Origin: Pyxicephalus adspersus | Taxonomy: Eukaryota; Chordata; Amphibia; Anura; Pyxicephalidae | Length of the DNA: 64,000 nt | Assembly (NCBI RefSeq): GCF_032062135.1 | Contig: NC_092860.1 | Coordinates: 154,664,288-154,728,287 of the forward strand | Direction of reading: 5' to 3' | Shown: positions 36,901-45,239 of the stretch, piece after piece | Position numbering within the stretch: position 1 is the stretch's first letter | How the letters are laid out: each line of letters starts with the position of its first letter | Program-made: the position numbers and the translations under genes | Notes under the pieces: generated by a model | Databases searched by the model: none | What the model was told of the DNA's origin: nothing | What the model saw: the letters and a program-made list of their open reading frames with translations, nothing else

Positions 36901-39900
36901 GCAGGATCGCTTAAAAAAAGGGACATGGCGTCCAAGGGAAAACATGAAAAAAGGTGCAGCGAACATCATTAATGGTTGACAACGTAAAAATCATTCTCCC
37001 TCCACTACATATAAAGTTGGGATGGGACTTCCGGGGGAGGAGTCACCGAGAGAAGCCGCGTCCATGCAGAGCTCCACTGTGCTCCGAGGATTAAACCTGG
37101 AGGCTGAGAATCGGGGGGACGCCATCCGTGCCCGGGGGCTGGAGAGGACTGCAGCGGGAAGAGAGTGGGCTGCTGGAGACCGCAGTGCCGTGCGGTGCAG
37201 GCTGACTTTGCATGTGGTGAGGACGGGGAATCGTATTGTGCACGTGGCTGCCAAATTCTCCATAAGAGCACTGGGTATCAGACACACACGGACTCTGCAG
37301 ATAATCAAGCTGGAGTGTGTGTAGTAAGCAGAGCACAAATGAAGTTTTGACTTCTCAAAGTCACCCCAGGGGACACTTAATCCTCAGAGGACGCCAGGCG
37401 GCCATTTTTGCACACAAGGCACCTTTTATTGTTGAGTACCTACACCCGAATCCATCCTAATTAAGGAAAAGGATCTACACCTATTTTACAACATACTCTT
37501 CATTAAAAAGCACTGCTACATTCGCTGAGCATTATATTTGTGCCTTGTGGGAATTCATTTGCTATACAAATCCTCTACTACATTTCCTGAGTGCCTGATT
37601 CTCTGACATCCAGTATCATCATAGTTTACTTTGAAGGCCAGGCGGCCATCTTGTCCACAATGCACCTTATATTGTAGAGCATCAGCATCCAAATCGATCC
37701 TAACAAGAGAAGGGGATTTCAGCCTATTTTATAACATACTCTTCAGTAAAAAACTATCCTGTATTCATTGAGCAGTATATTTGTGCCTTTTGGGACTTTA
37801 TTTGCTATACAAACCTTTTATTACATTTCCTGAGTGCCTGATTCTCTGACACCCAGTATCCTCATAATATTATTTGAAAGCCAGGCACCTATTTTGCACA
37901 CATGGCGTCTTGTATTGTAGAGCATCAGCATCCAAAACCATTCTAACAAGGGAAGGGGTTTTCAGCCTATTTTACAACATACTCTCTATTAAAAAGCTCC
38001 TCTGCATTCGTTGATCAGTATATTTGTGCCTTGTAGGAATTCATTTGCTATACAAATCCTCTACTACTTTTCCTGAGTGCCTGATTCTCTGACATCCAGT
38101 ATCATCATATTCTAACCTAAAAGCCAGGCGGCCATCTTGCACACATGGCACCTTATATTGTAGAGAATCAGCATGCAAATCCATCCTAACAAGGGAAGAG
38201 GATTTAAGCCTATTCTACCACATATTCTGCCTTTAAAAAGCTTTTCTGCATTCGTTGATCAGTAAATTTGTGCCTTATGGGAACTCATCTGCTATACAAA
38301 TCCTTTATTACTTTATTTATTATCCTTTCTGAGTGCTGGCTTACCTGAATTCCTGTATTATCATATTTTAACTCTATTTTCCTGGGATTTTCATCATTTT
38401 TGTTATAAAGTGAGGAGCTTGATACTACCAGCCGGGACCTTTTGTCTCAATAGTCCAACTTTATTGTGCATACATTCAGGTTTGGAAGGGAACCTCTTGG
38501 CAACGCAGAAGTGACTCTCTTGAAAGGTTTGTATTTTAAATTTTCTAATTTGCAAGACACAAAAGACTGCCTCAGAAATTATTTGCCTGAATTTCTCAAT
38601 CAGTCTATATATATTTGCTGGCTCAAAAGTTGTTTTGTTGCTCCAAGCAGTTACAAAGCTGTAATCCTGCTCTCCTAAACTTGTGTATCCACTTATTGCA
38701 AGTACAATTTATTGGGACTTTTTCACAGGTTTAGTATACTGTGAGCCTGAAGATTACCCCAGCCTCCTCCACTGTAATTATTGAGTATACCAGACATTAG
38801 GGATACCAGCATGTGCAACTAATCTCACAGGATGTGAGGCTCCATTACTGTTGGGCCTTATGTATGGATGTATAATGAGATATTGAATCGGGGAAACAAG
38901 CCTGCTTAACCTCCACTCCACTTTATATCCTCTAGTACAACCTCATATATTTGTTCCTCTCCCTTATGTAACATGGGTAAGGGTAAGCCGAATAGCCAAT
39001 CCTCCCAAAAACGGGAAATAGGAACTTTTTTTGCCCATTCCAAAACTCCTGGTTCTAGTGGAGGGGTGGACTAGATTCAACACTGCTCAGACCACCATAT
39101 CTGGTTTGGAACCCCCTGACTTTACTCAAGAAGATTCTTCTTATAACTTCCCTTCCTTATTGGGTGAAGATAAGGACCCTTCAAGCCCTACAAGCCCTCC
39201 ACAAACATCCATGGACCCCACTGAAGTGTGGGACAGAGATGCCTACCTAAAGTCTCTACCTACCAAAGCAGACTTTGAGTCGTACCTTGTACGCATTCAA
39301 AACTCTCTACGCTCTGAATTAGCCACACTTAGATCTGACCTTGGCTCTAGAATAGAAGAGCTTGAACGCACGACAGAGGATCTCCATACCCACGTACAAA
39401 ACCATACCCACACTCTTAATGAACACTCAATGCTACTTCAACAAATTATGTACCAACAGGATGACCTGGAGAATCGAAGCCGCCGTAACAACATAAGGAT
39501 TCAGGGACTTCAAGAATCGATAGAACCAAAAGACCTCCATGCAGCAGCCACAACTTTGTTTAATGAAGTCCTTCAGAGACCTAGGGACACGATTATAGAA
39601 ACTGATCTCATTCATCGAACTCTGGGTTCAAAAAGCCAGGACCCAGACAGACCAAGAGATGTAATTTGCCGAGTCCATTCTTTTCAGCTTAAAGAACTTA
39701 TCATGCAAGAAGCCAGGTCACAAGAGGAGTTCACCTTCAACAATCGTCCCATCATGCTCCTAACCAATCTCTCTCGCAACACTTTGGCCCTCCGCCGAGC
39801 ACTGAAACCACTGCTACAACTGCTGAAAGACAACAACATCAAATATAGATGGGGCTTTCCATTTCAACTTCTTGCTCACAGAGGTAGTAAATCTGCCATC

Positions 39901-41513
39901 TCTCGTCAACTGGGAGACTTGCCTACCTTCTTGGTGACGTTTGAGCTTCCCCAAGTCAACCTCCCTGATTGTTCTACGCCCCCCACGATTTTAACCCCTC
40001 CAGCGAATTCTGAATGGCAGCACATACAGAGGAAGTCTAACAGGGACCAGGTGAGCAATTCTTCACAGACCCCTCCATGACTGTGGACTAATCTATCAGG
40101 GGATTTTTGTTGTAGCAACGACACCTGAGGTCTGGTTGTCCCTCTTTTTAGTGGGTCTGGATTGCTTGCCCACAGAGATATTTTGTGGATCAGATTTTTC
40201 TTTATGTTGAATTGCTCTGATACTGTTATTAATGATATAGTTTATGATAATTATTCGCTTTTAGAGAATGTGGATGTGTACTTGTACCCTCCCCCATACA
40301 GCTTACATTGGCTAATTCATCCATTACTTTTATTGGCATATAAGTATAGGCCCAGCCCGGGTGGTTGGGGCCTCGTCCTGACCACCTGAGCTACCCCTTC
40401 CAAAGGAATTTGCGTAGCTGATCTGCGCTTATTGTTTTTTTTCTCTTTTTTTTGTGTGTTGATTGTCTGTCTTTTTGTTTTGCACACTGTTCCATTCCCC
40501 TGTCTACCCCCCCTCTTATTTGACCTTCCCCTGTGTCCTTACTTCCTGTCCCTGAGAATACCTACACTACTGAGAAACATTGAAAAGTCGCCTACATTTC
40601 ACTACGATGGGTACGGTTAAAGTAGTTACATATAATGTTAAAGGGTAGAATACTCCGGAAAAATGTTCTTCTATTTTGGCAGAATTACATAGGCTGCAGA
40701 CACAAATAGCTTTCAAATAGGAAACCCATTTCCGGGCAGACAGGATTCCGAGATTAGGCAATAAGAGATATCCGATAGTGTACCATAGCTGTACAGATTC
40801 GTCTAAATCCAAAGGGGTTCTTGGGAGGCTGATTTGGGTATTTTACTTCCTATGGTGCAGAAAGAACATATACTCTTTTGGACCCATAAAGCTTCCATCG
40901 CCAGTAAATACCAAGAAACTTGCTTTAAGGTGGTCTTGAGATGGTACTGCACTCCCGAGACATTGCATCGAATTTTCCCAGAGGATTCAGACCGTTGTTG
41001 GCAAAGTCAGACAGAGAAAGGCACGCTACCACATATATTTTGGCATTGCCCTCTTTTGCGAAATTTTTGGGATAATGTTGGGACTATTATTAAACAGATG
41101 TCAGACCAAGATATTCCTGATGACCCGGCTTTTTTCCTTCTTCGACATAATTTACTTTCGAGGAAGGCATACAAAAGCTTGGTCGTCAGACACCTTATTG
41201 TGGCTGCCCTTTCCTGCATTGCTGTTTGTTGGCGGAATCCGGCCTCACCCATGATTAGATTGTGGCTGGGTAGAGTTAATGAAATCCATCGTATGGAGGA
41301 TCTTGCCTCCACTGTGAGGGGTACTGGCAGGAAGGTAGCTCACACCTGGTACTACTGGTCACAATTTATGCTCACTACCGAATACCGAGACCTTGCTTCC
41401 TCTAGTTAAATTCTATGTCTGATTCTCATACTTACATTTTTCTCTTTGGGAGCGAACCCCCTACTTGGTGCACTTTTCTTTCTACTCTTCCCCCCGTCCC
41501 CTTTTCCTTTGTG

Positions 41514-41570
<57 letters not shown>

Positions 41571-44500
41571 TTTTGTTTTATTATTTAATATTTAAAAGTT
41601 TATTTTCTCTTTGTTTCTACTTGCACTTTCATAATTTGTCTTATGCTATTGTTGTAACAAGTGTGCACTAATATGGTTGGAATGCTTTTATGGTTGTTCT
41701 GTTAATATGTGTCTGTTCCAATCCTGTGATATTTTTTTTCCCCCCCCCCCCCCTTTTTGTTTTTATTGTACCCCTTAAAAAATTTTAAATAAAGAATGTT
41801 TAAAAAAAAAAGTTGGGATTAATGAAGCAACAAGGACAGTGATTGCTTTCAATACATTTGTAGATTCTTCCCTGAATTAGGTACTGAAGAATTAAAAGCA
41901 GGATTCTTTGATGGACCCCAGATTAGAACACTGATAAATGATTAAAATTTCACAAGTTACATGACTGATACTGAAGCTTCTTTCTGCCTGGCACAGCTTG
42001 TCATAGTTGTCAAGAATTTCTTGGGTAACCATAAAGCACAAAATTATAATTATTTTAATTTTGTACACAAAGGCATATCTAGTTTAATTTTGTTTAAATT
42101 TTAATTTAATTTGCTTAATTTTCATGTTTCATTAGCTTTTATATGAGGTTATTAATGAGATCATTATTTCAAAAACTAGAGCCTATCTAGCAAAACCAAT
42201 ATCATATGTGGAATCTGTGAATTAACACATGGAGAAAGTCTGTCATGCTTGGTGAGACAGGGCCACGAGTGGGTGCTATGGCTTGCACAAAAGCAGTGTG
42301 AGCCCTAAGAAGAGCCAAGGCGCAAAATCTAAGCGGCAACCAGGCCTTCTTCAGAGCCTCTATTGATGAAGATGTTACACTGCTGGTTACCACCAGGTTG
42401 TGGTCCTTGCGCACACCAGGGTGGGTAGGAGGGTACTCAGTACCAAGTCACAAGGCAGAAGAATGGTCAAGAAAAGCCAGGCAGTCAAGGCAGGCAACAA
42501 ACAAGAAATGTCAGATCACAAGCCAGGGGTCAAATACCAGGGATTTAGAAAATATACACCAGTAACACAGGGGCCACTGCAGACATAAGGAACTTACAAG
42601 ACACTGCAAATTACAGGAGGCACAGGTGACACAGGAATATCCACAGACAGAGAGGAACACTGGAACAGCACAAGGGAATAGGCTGGGAACAATAGACTGG
42701 GAAACAAGGGGTTAACACAGGAGCCGAACAGAGGAAACACTGAATAAATTACCAGGTGTACAGGACCTAAGAGGTTGGTACTAGTGGAGACACATTGCAT
42801 GAACACTGAGTGCTGTGTCAGAGCTAGCTCAATAGCCAGGGATGATTAAGAGGCAAATTTCTGATTGTCCGGTAGGTTGGGCAAAACTGATAAAGCTTGG
42901 TAGAAGAGGCACGGCCAAAGTCAGGACTGCCCACATGTGCAGAAGAGAGATGTCTGCGCTTTAAAGAGGAAGAGGTAAGTGTGACACAGGCAATATTAAG
43001 CAGTAGTCAAATGTTAACATAAGATACTTCTTATATATTTTAGCCATAATAATGTAGTTTAATAACATTTAAAATAGACATAGCACTACTCACATGTGTA
43101 AATTTGTACAGGCTGAGTAACTGCGCCATTGGCTGAGTTGTGTAAAAAGAAGTATCACCAACAAACGCAGCAACTTGACCACGATTCCTACAGTTGTAGT
43201 TGGGAGTCAATTTCATCTTCCCAGATAATATCTGTAGGGTGTAAAGTAAGGTTTTCTTTACATCTTTACAGGTGTCAAATATGTGGTAACCCAGAGTAAT
43301 ATTGTGCAGAAGCTTGTTACTCCTGTTGATTTCATTAATGGTGAACGTAAACAACAAAATAGCTTTGTATTCCTCCAACTCAAGTCTGCAAGAGACATGA
43401 ACCTAAGTTGCAACATATTACATGAGCATATATTCAGTAAATGAAACATGACCTCAATATATCAATTTGTTTAGATTTGTTTGAGAAAAATCAAATTCTG
43501 AAAAATTTAATTTTGCAGTCACCAAAACTGACCTATGTGCAGTGTTTTTATAACCCATCACATGACATGGCTTTTACTCATGCTCCATGGGTCAAACAAG
43601 TAAATAATATGGCAAAAGTTGATAAAACCATGTGTGATGTTTGTCCTAATTCTTGCCTTAGATCAAGCAATATATCGTGTAGAACCTAACAAAGTAAAAC
43701 ATGATGTATAAATGCAAACCTGACATTCAGTTATATGTAAAAGTAATATCATTTGTACAAATATACATACCCTACTTGTACATCCACATGCTATCTATTA
43801 GTGCTACTCAGACATGCCTGGTTGGTTTGAGGACTGTCTGGTCAAACACAATAGCATCTATCAGCTAGTTTTAGTCAGTCCACAATTTATTTTTTTAAAT
43901 ATAGCTTTCTAATAAGTGAAGATTTAATGTAGAGTTAGTGATGGTAGGAGACCCGGGAGAAAGTAACAATGGGTCAAAGACATGATCTACAGATAAAACA
44001 TATGTAAAAGGTATGTTGCCTAGTGTTGTAAATTGGAAGAGGATAATTAGTTCAAATATGATCCTGGGTAAATTTGGGTCCAATTACATTAATATTTGGG
44101 ATGTTACACTTCATGAGGTCAATTCTCAGTTCCTCAAATAGGGTAATTGCATGGAACTCTTTAAATAATTAGGTATGAGTGTTCTTTGGAATGAAGAATT
44201 GTTGTGGAAAGTTGTAGGAGAAAAGATAGAAATGAGAGAATCTGCTCGAGTTCAGTTCGACAAAAATTTTCACAAAATCTCTTTAAAGATTTAAAGATCA
44301 CCAACCCCACCAAGTCTATAAGATATGGAACTAAATTATTAAAAAAATAAATAAAGGAGTGCAACCAGGCAGGTCATTTATTACAGAAGGGAAATGGCAA
44401 TTTTTTATGTACACTCACCAGTCCTCGCTCCATTGCAAGCACCGTCATTTTCTTCAACTTCACTTCTGGATGTTAGATTTTAGGCCATCTTGACTAGCCA

Positions 44501-45137
44501 GGTTGGGGTCATATAACCCCCTACACATGTGCATGAAAGTTGTAACATTGATATTGCCTACTAGAAGTGACAAATAGTCAATAGATAAGTGTTTCACAAC
44601 TTTTCTAACACAAGGAAACCCTTAAATAAAACGAAAAATCCAGTGGTGGACATATTATATCACATCCCAACTGGTCCCTTTGTCCTGTGTCCTCATGCTT
44701 TTTTAATGAGATTTATGTGTCCGCTAGGGTTTGCTGCAAGGGATTCTGTAGTCTTTTCTATTTTGTTTCAACAAGACCCTTAAAAATCTGGTTAGCCCTT
44801 CTGACTTGTAAGGAAAAATGATAAATAGTTAAGATGACAATACAATATATGAATATATAAACATAATAAACTGCATCAAAACATTTCACCTAGTAGTAAA
44901 TCAGACTTACCCCTGGCAAACAATTTCTGGAATTTGACTAAAATCAGTAAAAGTCTGAGGTTTGGTTAACAAATGAGCAGATATTAGTCCTGCAAATATG
45001 ATATCTCCTGGCTGGTAATATTCATATTCAAACAAAGACTTTAGTTCATTGAGTTTGCATTGTGATAATGACTTCTGAATGTTATCTCCATAGGATGTAA
45101 TTAGTAGGATCAACGTGAGGATTAATGACGGAATCAT
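19280..45137 (-). CDS. Vomeronasal type-2 receptor (V2R), six exons, apparently intact
   Basis: Class C G-protein-coupled receptor of vomeronasal sensory neurons, expected to bind water-borne cues such as peptides or amino acids at the cell surface. Exons on the minus strand: 45137-44911, 43385-43094, 30512-29739, 28476-28252, 24275-24152 and 20184-19280. All donors are GT and all acceptors AG, and the phases match (2,0,0,0,1). The sum is 2547 nt: 848 residues plus stop, the usual V2R size. Order: signal peptide, Venus-flytrap ligand domain (exons 1-4), nine-cysteine linker (exon 5 into 6), seven-helix domain with [11 protein letters not shown] and PKVYI in exon 6. No stop or frameshift was seen. 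The introns hold many transposons, and intron 2 is 12.6 kb. It could still be silent; expression is unknown. Confidence 0.88.
20390..20720 (-). pseudogene. L2-like LINE endonuclease fragment
   Basis: The minus-strand frame reads [12 protein letters not shown]..., then [20 protein letters not shown], a pattern of L2-like LINE endonucleases (ALTETWL...SHTPRP...RGGGVGLL). It lies in V2R intron 5 and is truncated at both sides. The catalytic glutamate position of the TETW motif reads N-D-A-W, so it is dead. Confidence 0.55.
20830..23416 (+). pseudogene. Copia pol remnant (integrase, reverse transcriptase, RNase H)
   Basis: Read 5' to 3': gag-pre-integrase with [10 protein letters not shown] (about 20985); integrase core with [18 protein letters not shown] and [10 protein letters not shown] (21170-21395); connection domain to 22000; reverse transcriptase with [33 protein letters not shown] and IYVDDILV (22215-22670), whose catalytic aspartates remain; RNase H end with [14 protein letters not shown] and DILTKPL (23240-23370). 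In-frame stops at 21443 and 21557, a break near 22415-22620, and a deletion of most of RNase H near 23066-23110 inactivate it. Confidence 0.88.
23438..23688 (+). repeat. 3' LTR of the copia element
   Basis: Begins tgttgggggtacaacatc directly after a purine-rich tract (gagaagggg) and ends ctctgcaaca, giving TGTTG...CAACA ends. An aataaa polyadenylation signal lies near 23611. There is no second LTR in the window to date the insertion. Confidence 0.75.
23689..24151. other. V2R intron 5, AT-rich part
   Basis: No coding or repeat boundary recognised between the copia LTR and exon 5. Confidence 0.5.
24152..24275 (-). CDS. V2R exon 5: nine-cysteine (NCD3G) linker
   Basis: 124 nt, from acceptor ttttttgag to donor gttgat. 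It reads [14 protein letters not shown], then a double-cysteine HSCCYSC and [13 protein letters not shown], ending in a one-base phase. With three cysteines at the start of exon 6 the full nine-cysteine set is present. This module passes ligand-domain closure to the membrane helices in class C receptors. Confidence 0.92.
24770..26848 (-). pseudogene. Gypsy gag plus integrase and chromodomain remnant
   Basis: Gag landmarks: [19 protein letters not shown] (near 26640), [14 protein letters not shown] (near 26490) and a long N-terminal segment, as in capsid regions of chromoviruses. Integrase landmarks: a broken zinc-finger end near 25830, FIVDHL-like sequence near 25650, and [15 protein letters not shown] with [14 protein letters not shown] (25510-25370), where the catalytic D and E are still visible. 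The chromodomain reads [17 protein letters not shown]. Stops and shifts separate all the pieces. Confidence 0.8.
26862..27069 (-). repeat. 5' LTR of the gypsy element (shortened)
   Basis: On the plus strand it runs from tgtcagcttggggagacag to gaggaagaggtaagtgtaaca. Both ends match the relic LTR at 42240-42979 (tgtcatgcttggtgagacag ... gaggaagaggtaagtgtgaca), but the middle is about 530 bases shorter, so it is a deleted version. Confidence 0.65.
27070..28251. other. V2R intron 4, remaining part
   Basis: AT-rich, with no gene and no recognisable element ends. A short tandem duplication (aaaaagatagttcagc) occurs near 27526-27556. Confidence 0.5.
28252..28476 (-). CDS. V2R exon 4: end of the ligand-binding domain
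   Basis: 225 nt in phase 0 at both ends, from acceptor caaaag to donor gtaaga. The translation starts [12 protein letters not shown], continues [20 protein letters not shown], and ends GIIWKDGT. The (V/Y)YFxExGE..xxYxxxNW pattern is typical of the last part of the V2R Venus-flytrap domain. Confidence 0.92.
28477..29738. repeat. V2R intron 3, with a probable DNA-transposon fragment at 29415-29560
   Basis: Most of the intron is plain AT-rich sequence. At 29421-29470 the motif ccgtatttttcgccgtataag then gctccggaatataagacgcacc resembles the terminus of an abundant vertebrate non-autonomous DNA transposon. Superfamily and right end cannot be set from this copy. Confidence 0.4.
29739..30512 (-). 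CDS. V2R exon 3: main ligand-binding exon
   Basis: 774 nt (258 codons, phase 0 at both ends), from acceptor tttctacag to donor gtaagt after F-N-N-N. Starts [20 protein letters not shown] and contains [31 protein letters not shown] and [13 protein letters not shown], all in the order expected for lobe 2 and the hinge of the Venus-flytrap domain. The frame stays open past the donor to 29631, but exon 4 joins properly only from 29739. Confidence 0.9.
30530..31760. other. V2R intron 2, first part, with a (TA)n microsatellite at 30898-30980
   Basis: A long ta run is the only clear structure. From about 31010 to 31680 the plus strand gives lysine-rich, partly open reading with repeated stops that may be an old retroelement ORF. 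I cannot assign it. Confidence 0.4.
33514..34103. mobile_element. piggyBac-like non-autonomous element, copy 1 (TTAA-flanked)
   Basis: Flanked by TTAA at 33510-33513 and 34104-34107. Terminal inverted repeats start ccttcctagcgg at the left and end ccgctagggagg at the right. Inside the left end, two copies of ccccgagt...cactcggggt form a short hairpin. The interior is AT-rich, includes an inverted repeat around 33800-34060 and encodes nothing. Removing the element and one TTAA rejoins the CR1 reading frame without loss, direct evidence of a TTAA target duplication and of insertion after the LINE. Confidence 0.85.
34122..35690 (+). pseudogene. CR1-like reverse transcriptase and C-terminal region
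   Basis: Open from 34122 to 35054, with [68 protein letters not shown] and MFADDTKL; the catalytic FADD is intact. Two further pieces in other frames, [12 protein letters not shown] (35033-35401) and [14 protein letters not shown] with [16 protein letters not shown] (35367-35687), are the standard CR1 C-terminus. The upstream endonuclease is deleted or scrambled and there are two frameshifts, so no full ORF2 exists. Confidence 0.85.
35941..36489. other. V2R intron 2, no recognisable feature
   Basis: Non-coding sequence with no clear repeat ends. A small open frame on the minus strand (36209-35946) has no family resemblance. Confidence 0.4.
36490..36840 (-). pseudogene. L1-like ORF1 fragment
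   Basis: The minus strand reads a broken [14 protein letters not shown] segment near 36790-36740, then [18 protein letters not shown] and [12 protein letters not shown] (36729-36560). These are the ORF1 RRM-region motifs shared with the LINEs at 9.6 kb and 39.0 kb. Nothing of ORF2 adjoins, so this is an isolated fragment. Confidence 0.6.
36845..37023 (+). pseudogene. Second copy of the unnamed gene family, left part
   Basis: Nearly the same sequence as 1084-1270: it starts aaagtggatacacaaagtac and ends ccactacatataaagttgggat. The copy stops abruptly where the LINE at 37024 begins and continues at 41820. Frame breaks are present. Confidence 0.75.
37013..37023. repeat. Target-site duplication, left copy
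   Basis: aaagttgggat recurs at 41809-41819 directly after the A-rich tail of the LINE. The flanking gene-family copy (compare 1250-1275) has this sequence once, which confirms the insertion point. Confidence 0.85.
37393..38370 (+). repeat. Tandem ~243-bp units in the LINE 5' region
   Basis: The landmark gccaggcggccat (or a close variant) starts at about 37393, 37637, 37880 and 38123, spacing 243-244. Each unit continues with ...cttatattgtagagcatcagcatcc..., ...ttgtgcctt..gga..tcatttgctatacaaatcc... and ...gagtgcctgattctctgaca.... The last unit diverges near 38330. The position just upstream of ORF1 resembles promoter monomers of rodent L1. Confidence 0.8.
38973..40080 (+). pseudogene. L1-like ORF1, one frameshift near the N terminus
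   Basis: The natural start is probably ATG at 38973 ([20 protein letters not shown]). A frameshift near 39070 leads into the long frame that is open from about 39031 to 40080. This frame includes a coiled coil ([20 protein letters not shown] and following, 39300-39460), [28 protein letters not shown]...RPRDVICRV, then [11 protein letters not shown] and [13 protein letters not shown] serine/threonine-proline-rich tail ends the protein. Apart from the N-terminal shift the chaperone is complete, so this is the best-kept ORF1 in the window. Confidence 0.83.
40607..41409 (+). pseudogene. L1-like ORF2 remnant: endonuclease start joined to C terminus
   Basis: ATG at 40607 starts [13 protein letters not shown], with two early stops, and continues through an ETHF motif (with an adjacent stop) to about 40815. 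From about 40834 the reading changes to the far C-terminal region: [14 protein letters not shown] sequence, [29 protein letters not shown] and a closing HTWYYWSQF. About 2.5 kb, the rest of the endonuclease and the entire reverse transcriptase, is missing at the junction. Confidence 0.82.
41510..41570. repeat. Poly-C and (CA)n microsatellite in the LINE 3' UTR
   Basis: A run of about 18 C is followed by about 20 CA repeats. A second C run occurs at 41739-41753. Confidence 0.9.
41809..41819. repeat. Target-site duplication, right copy
   Basis: aaagttgggat, matching 37013-37023. Confidence 0.85.
41820..42060 (+). pseudogene. Second copy of the unnamed gene family, right part
   Basis: Continues the copy interrupted at 37023. 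Across frames it shows [13 protein letters not shown] near 41905-41945 and [14 protein letters not shown] near 42005-42050, in the order known for this family (compare 1340-1390). It is heavily decayed; the end near 42060 is approximate. Confidence 0.7.
42240..42979 (-). mobile_element. Solo LTR of the gypsy-like element
   Basis: Runs from tgtcatgcttggtgagacag to gaggaagaggtaagtgtgaca with TGTCA...TGACA ends. Both ends match the gypsy 5' LTR at 26862-27069 and the left part matches 18222-18740. No internal coding region adjoins either side, so it is a solo LTR. Orientation is inferred from the gypsy copy. Confidence 0.65.
43094..43385 (-). CDS. V2R exon 2: ligand-binding lobe 1
   Basis: 292 nt, from acceptor cttgcag to donor gtgagt. 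It enters with one base completing the exon 1 codon (phase 2) and leaves in phase 0. The reading includes [38 protein letters not shown] and [10 protein letters not shown], the canonical lobe 1 motifs of V2Rs. The join with exon 3 reproduces the usual Y-x-x-x-I-S-Y pattern. Confidence 0.91.
43386..44910. other. V2R intron 1
   Basis: No recognised element. A tract near 43470-43690 has a plus-strand open frame, rich in cysteine and asparagine, with no known relative. Confidence 0.5.
44911..45137 (-). CDS. V2R exon 1: signal peptide and N terminus
   Basis: The ATG at 45137 starts [17 protein letters not shown], a good signal peptide. An ATG 14 codons upstream in the same frame would place charged and cysteine residues before the hydrophobic stretch, so 45137 is preferred. 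The exon ends VCQG at donor gtaagt. The segment [16 protein letters not shown] matches the start of the V2R ligand domain (YxxGDIxxxGxxxxH). Confidence 0.9.
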
Positions 45138-45217
45138 ACCATAGACCAAATCTTCACACCGACAGCTCCGTACATACAAAGAACAGCAGTGCTCAGTGCC
45201 ACCAGGATATCTAGCAG

Positions 45218-45223
45218 TTTATA
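45218..45223 (-). promoter_or_regulatory. Putative TATA box of the V2R gene
   Basis: Plus-strand tttata reads TATAAA inside gtatataaactgc on the minus strand, about 80 bases upstream of the V2R ATG at 45137. That spacing leaves room for a short 5' UTR. No transcription start data are available. Confidence 0.45.
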
Positions 45224-45239
45224 TACTTTACTAGAGAGA

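Larger units (their letters stand above)
37024..41808 (+). mobile_element. L1-like LINE with tandem 5' repeats and a deleted ORF2
   Basis: Starts gggacttccgggggaggagtc, has a ~1.95-kb 5' region with about four ~243-bp tandem units, ORF1 (38973-40080), an inter-ORF region, an ORF2 lacking most of its length, and a 3' end with cytosine and CA runs, aataaagaatgtt and an A tail. An 11-bp target duplication flanks it. The missing ORF2 middle, including the whole reverse transcriptase, means this copy cannot act by itself. It sits inside V2R intron 2, antisense to the gene. Confidence 0.88.

Noticed and set aside
37022..37350. Short overlapping open frames on both strands
   Set aside because: GC-rich 5' region of the LINE; no conserved protein is known there and the frames overlap on both strands.
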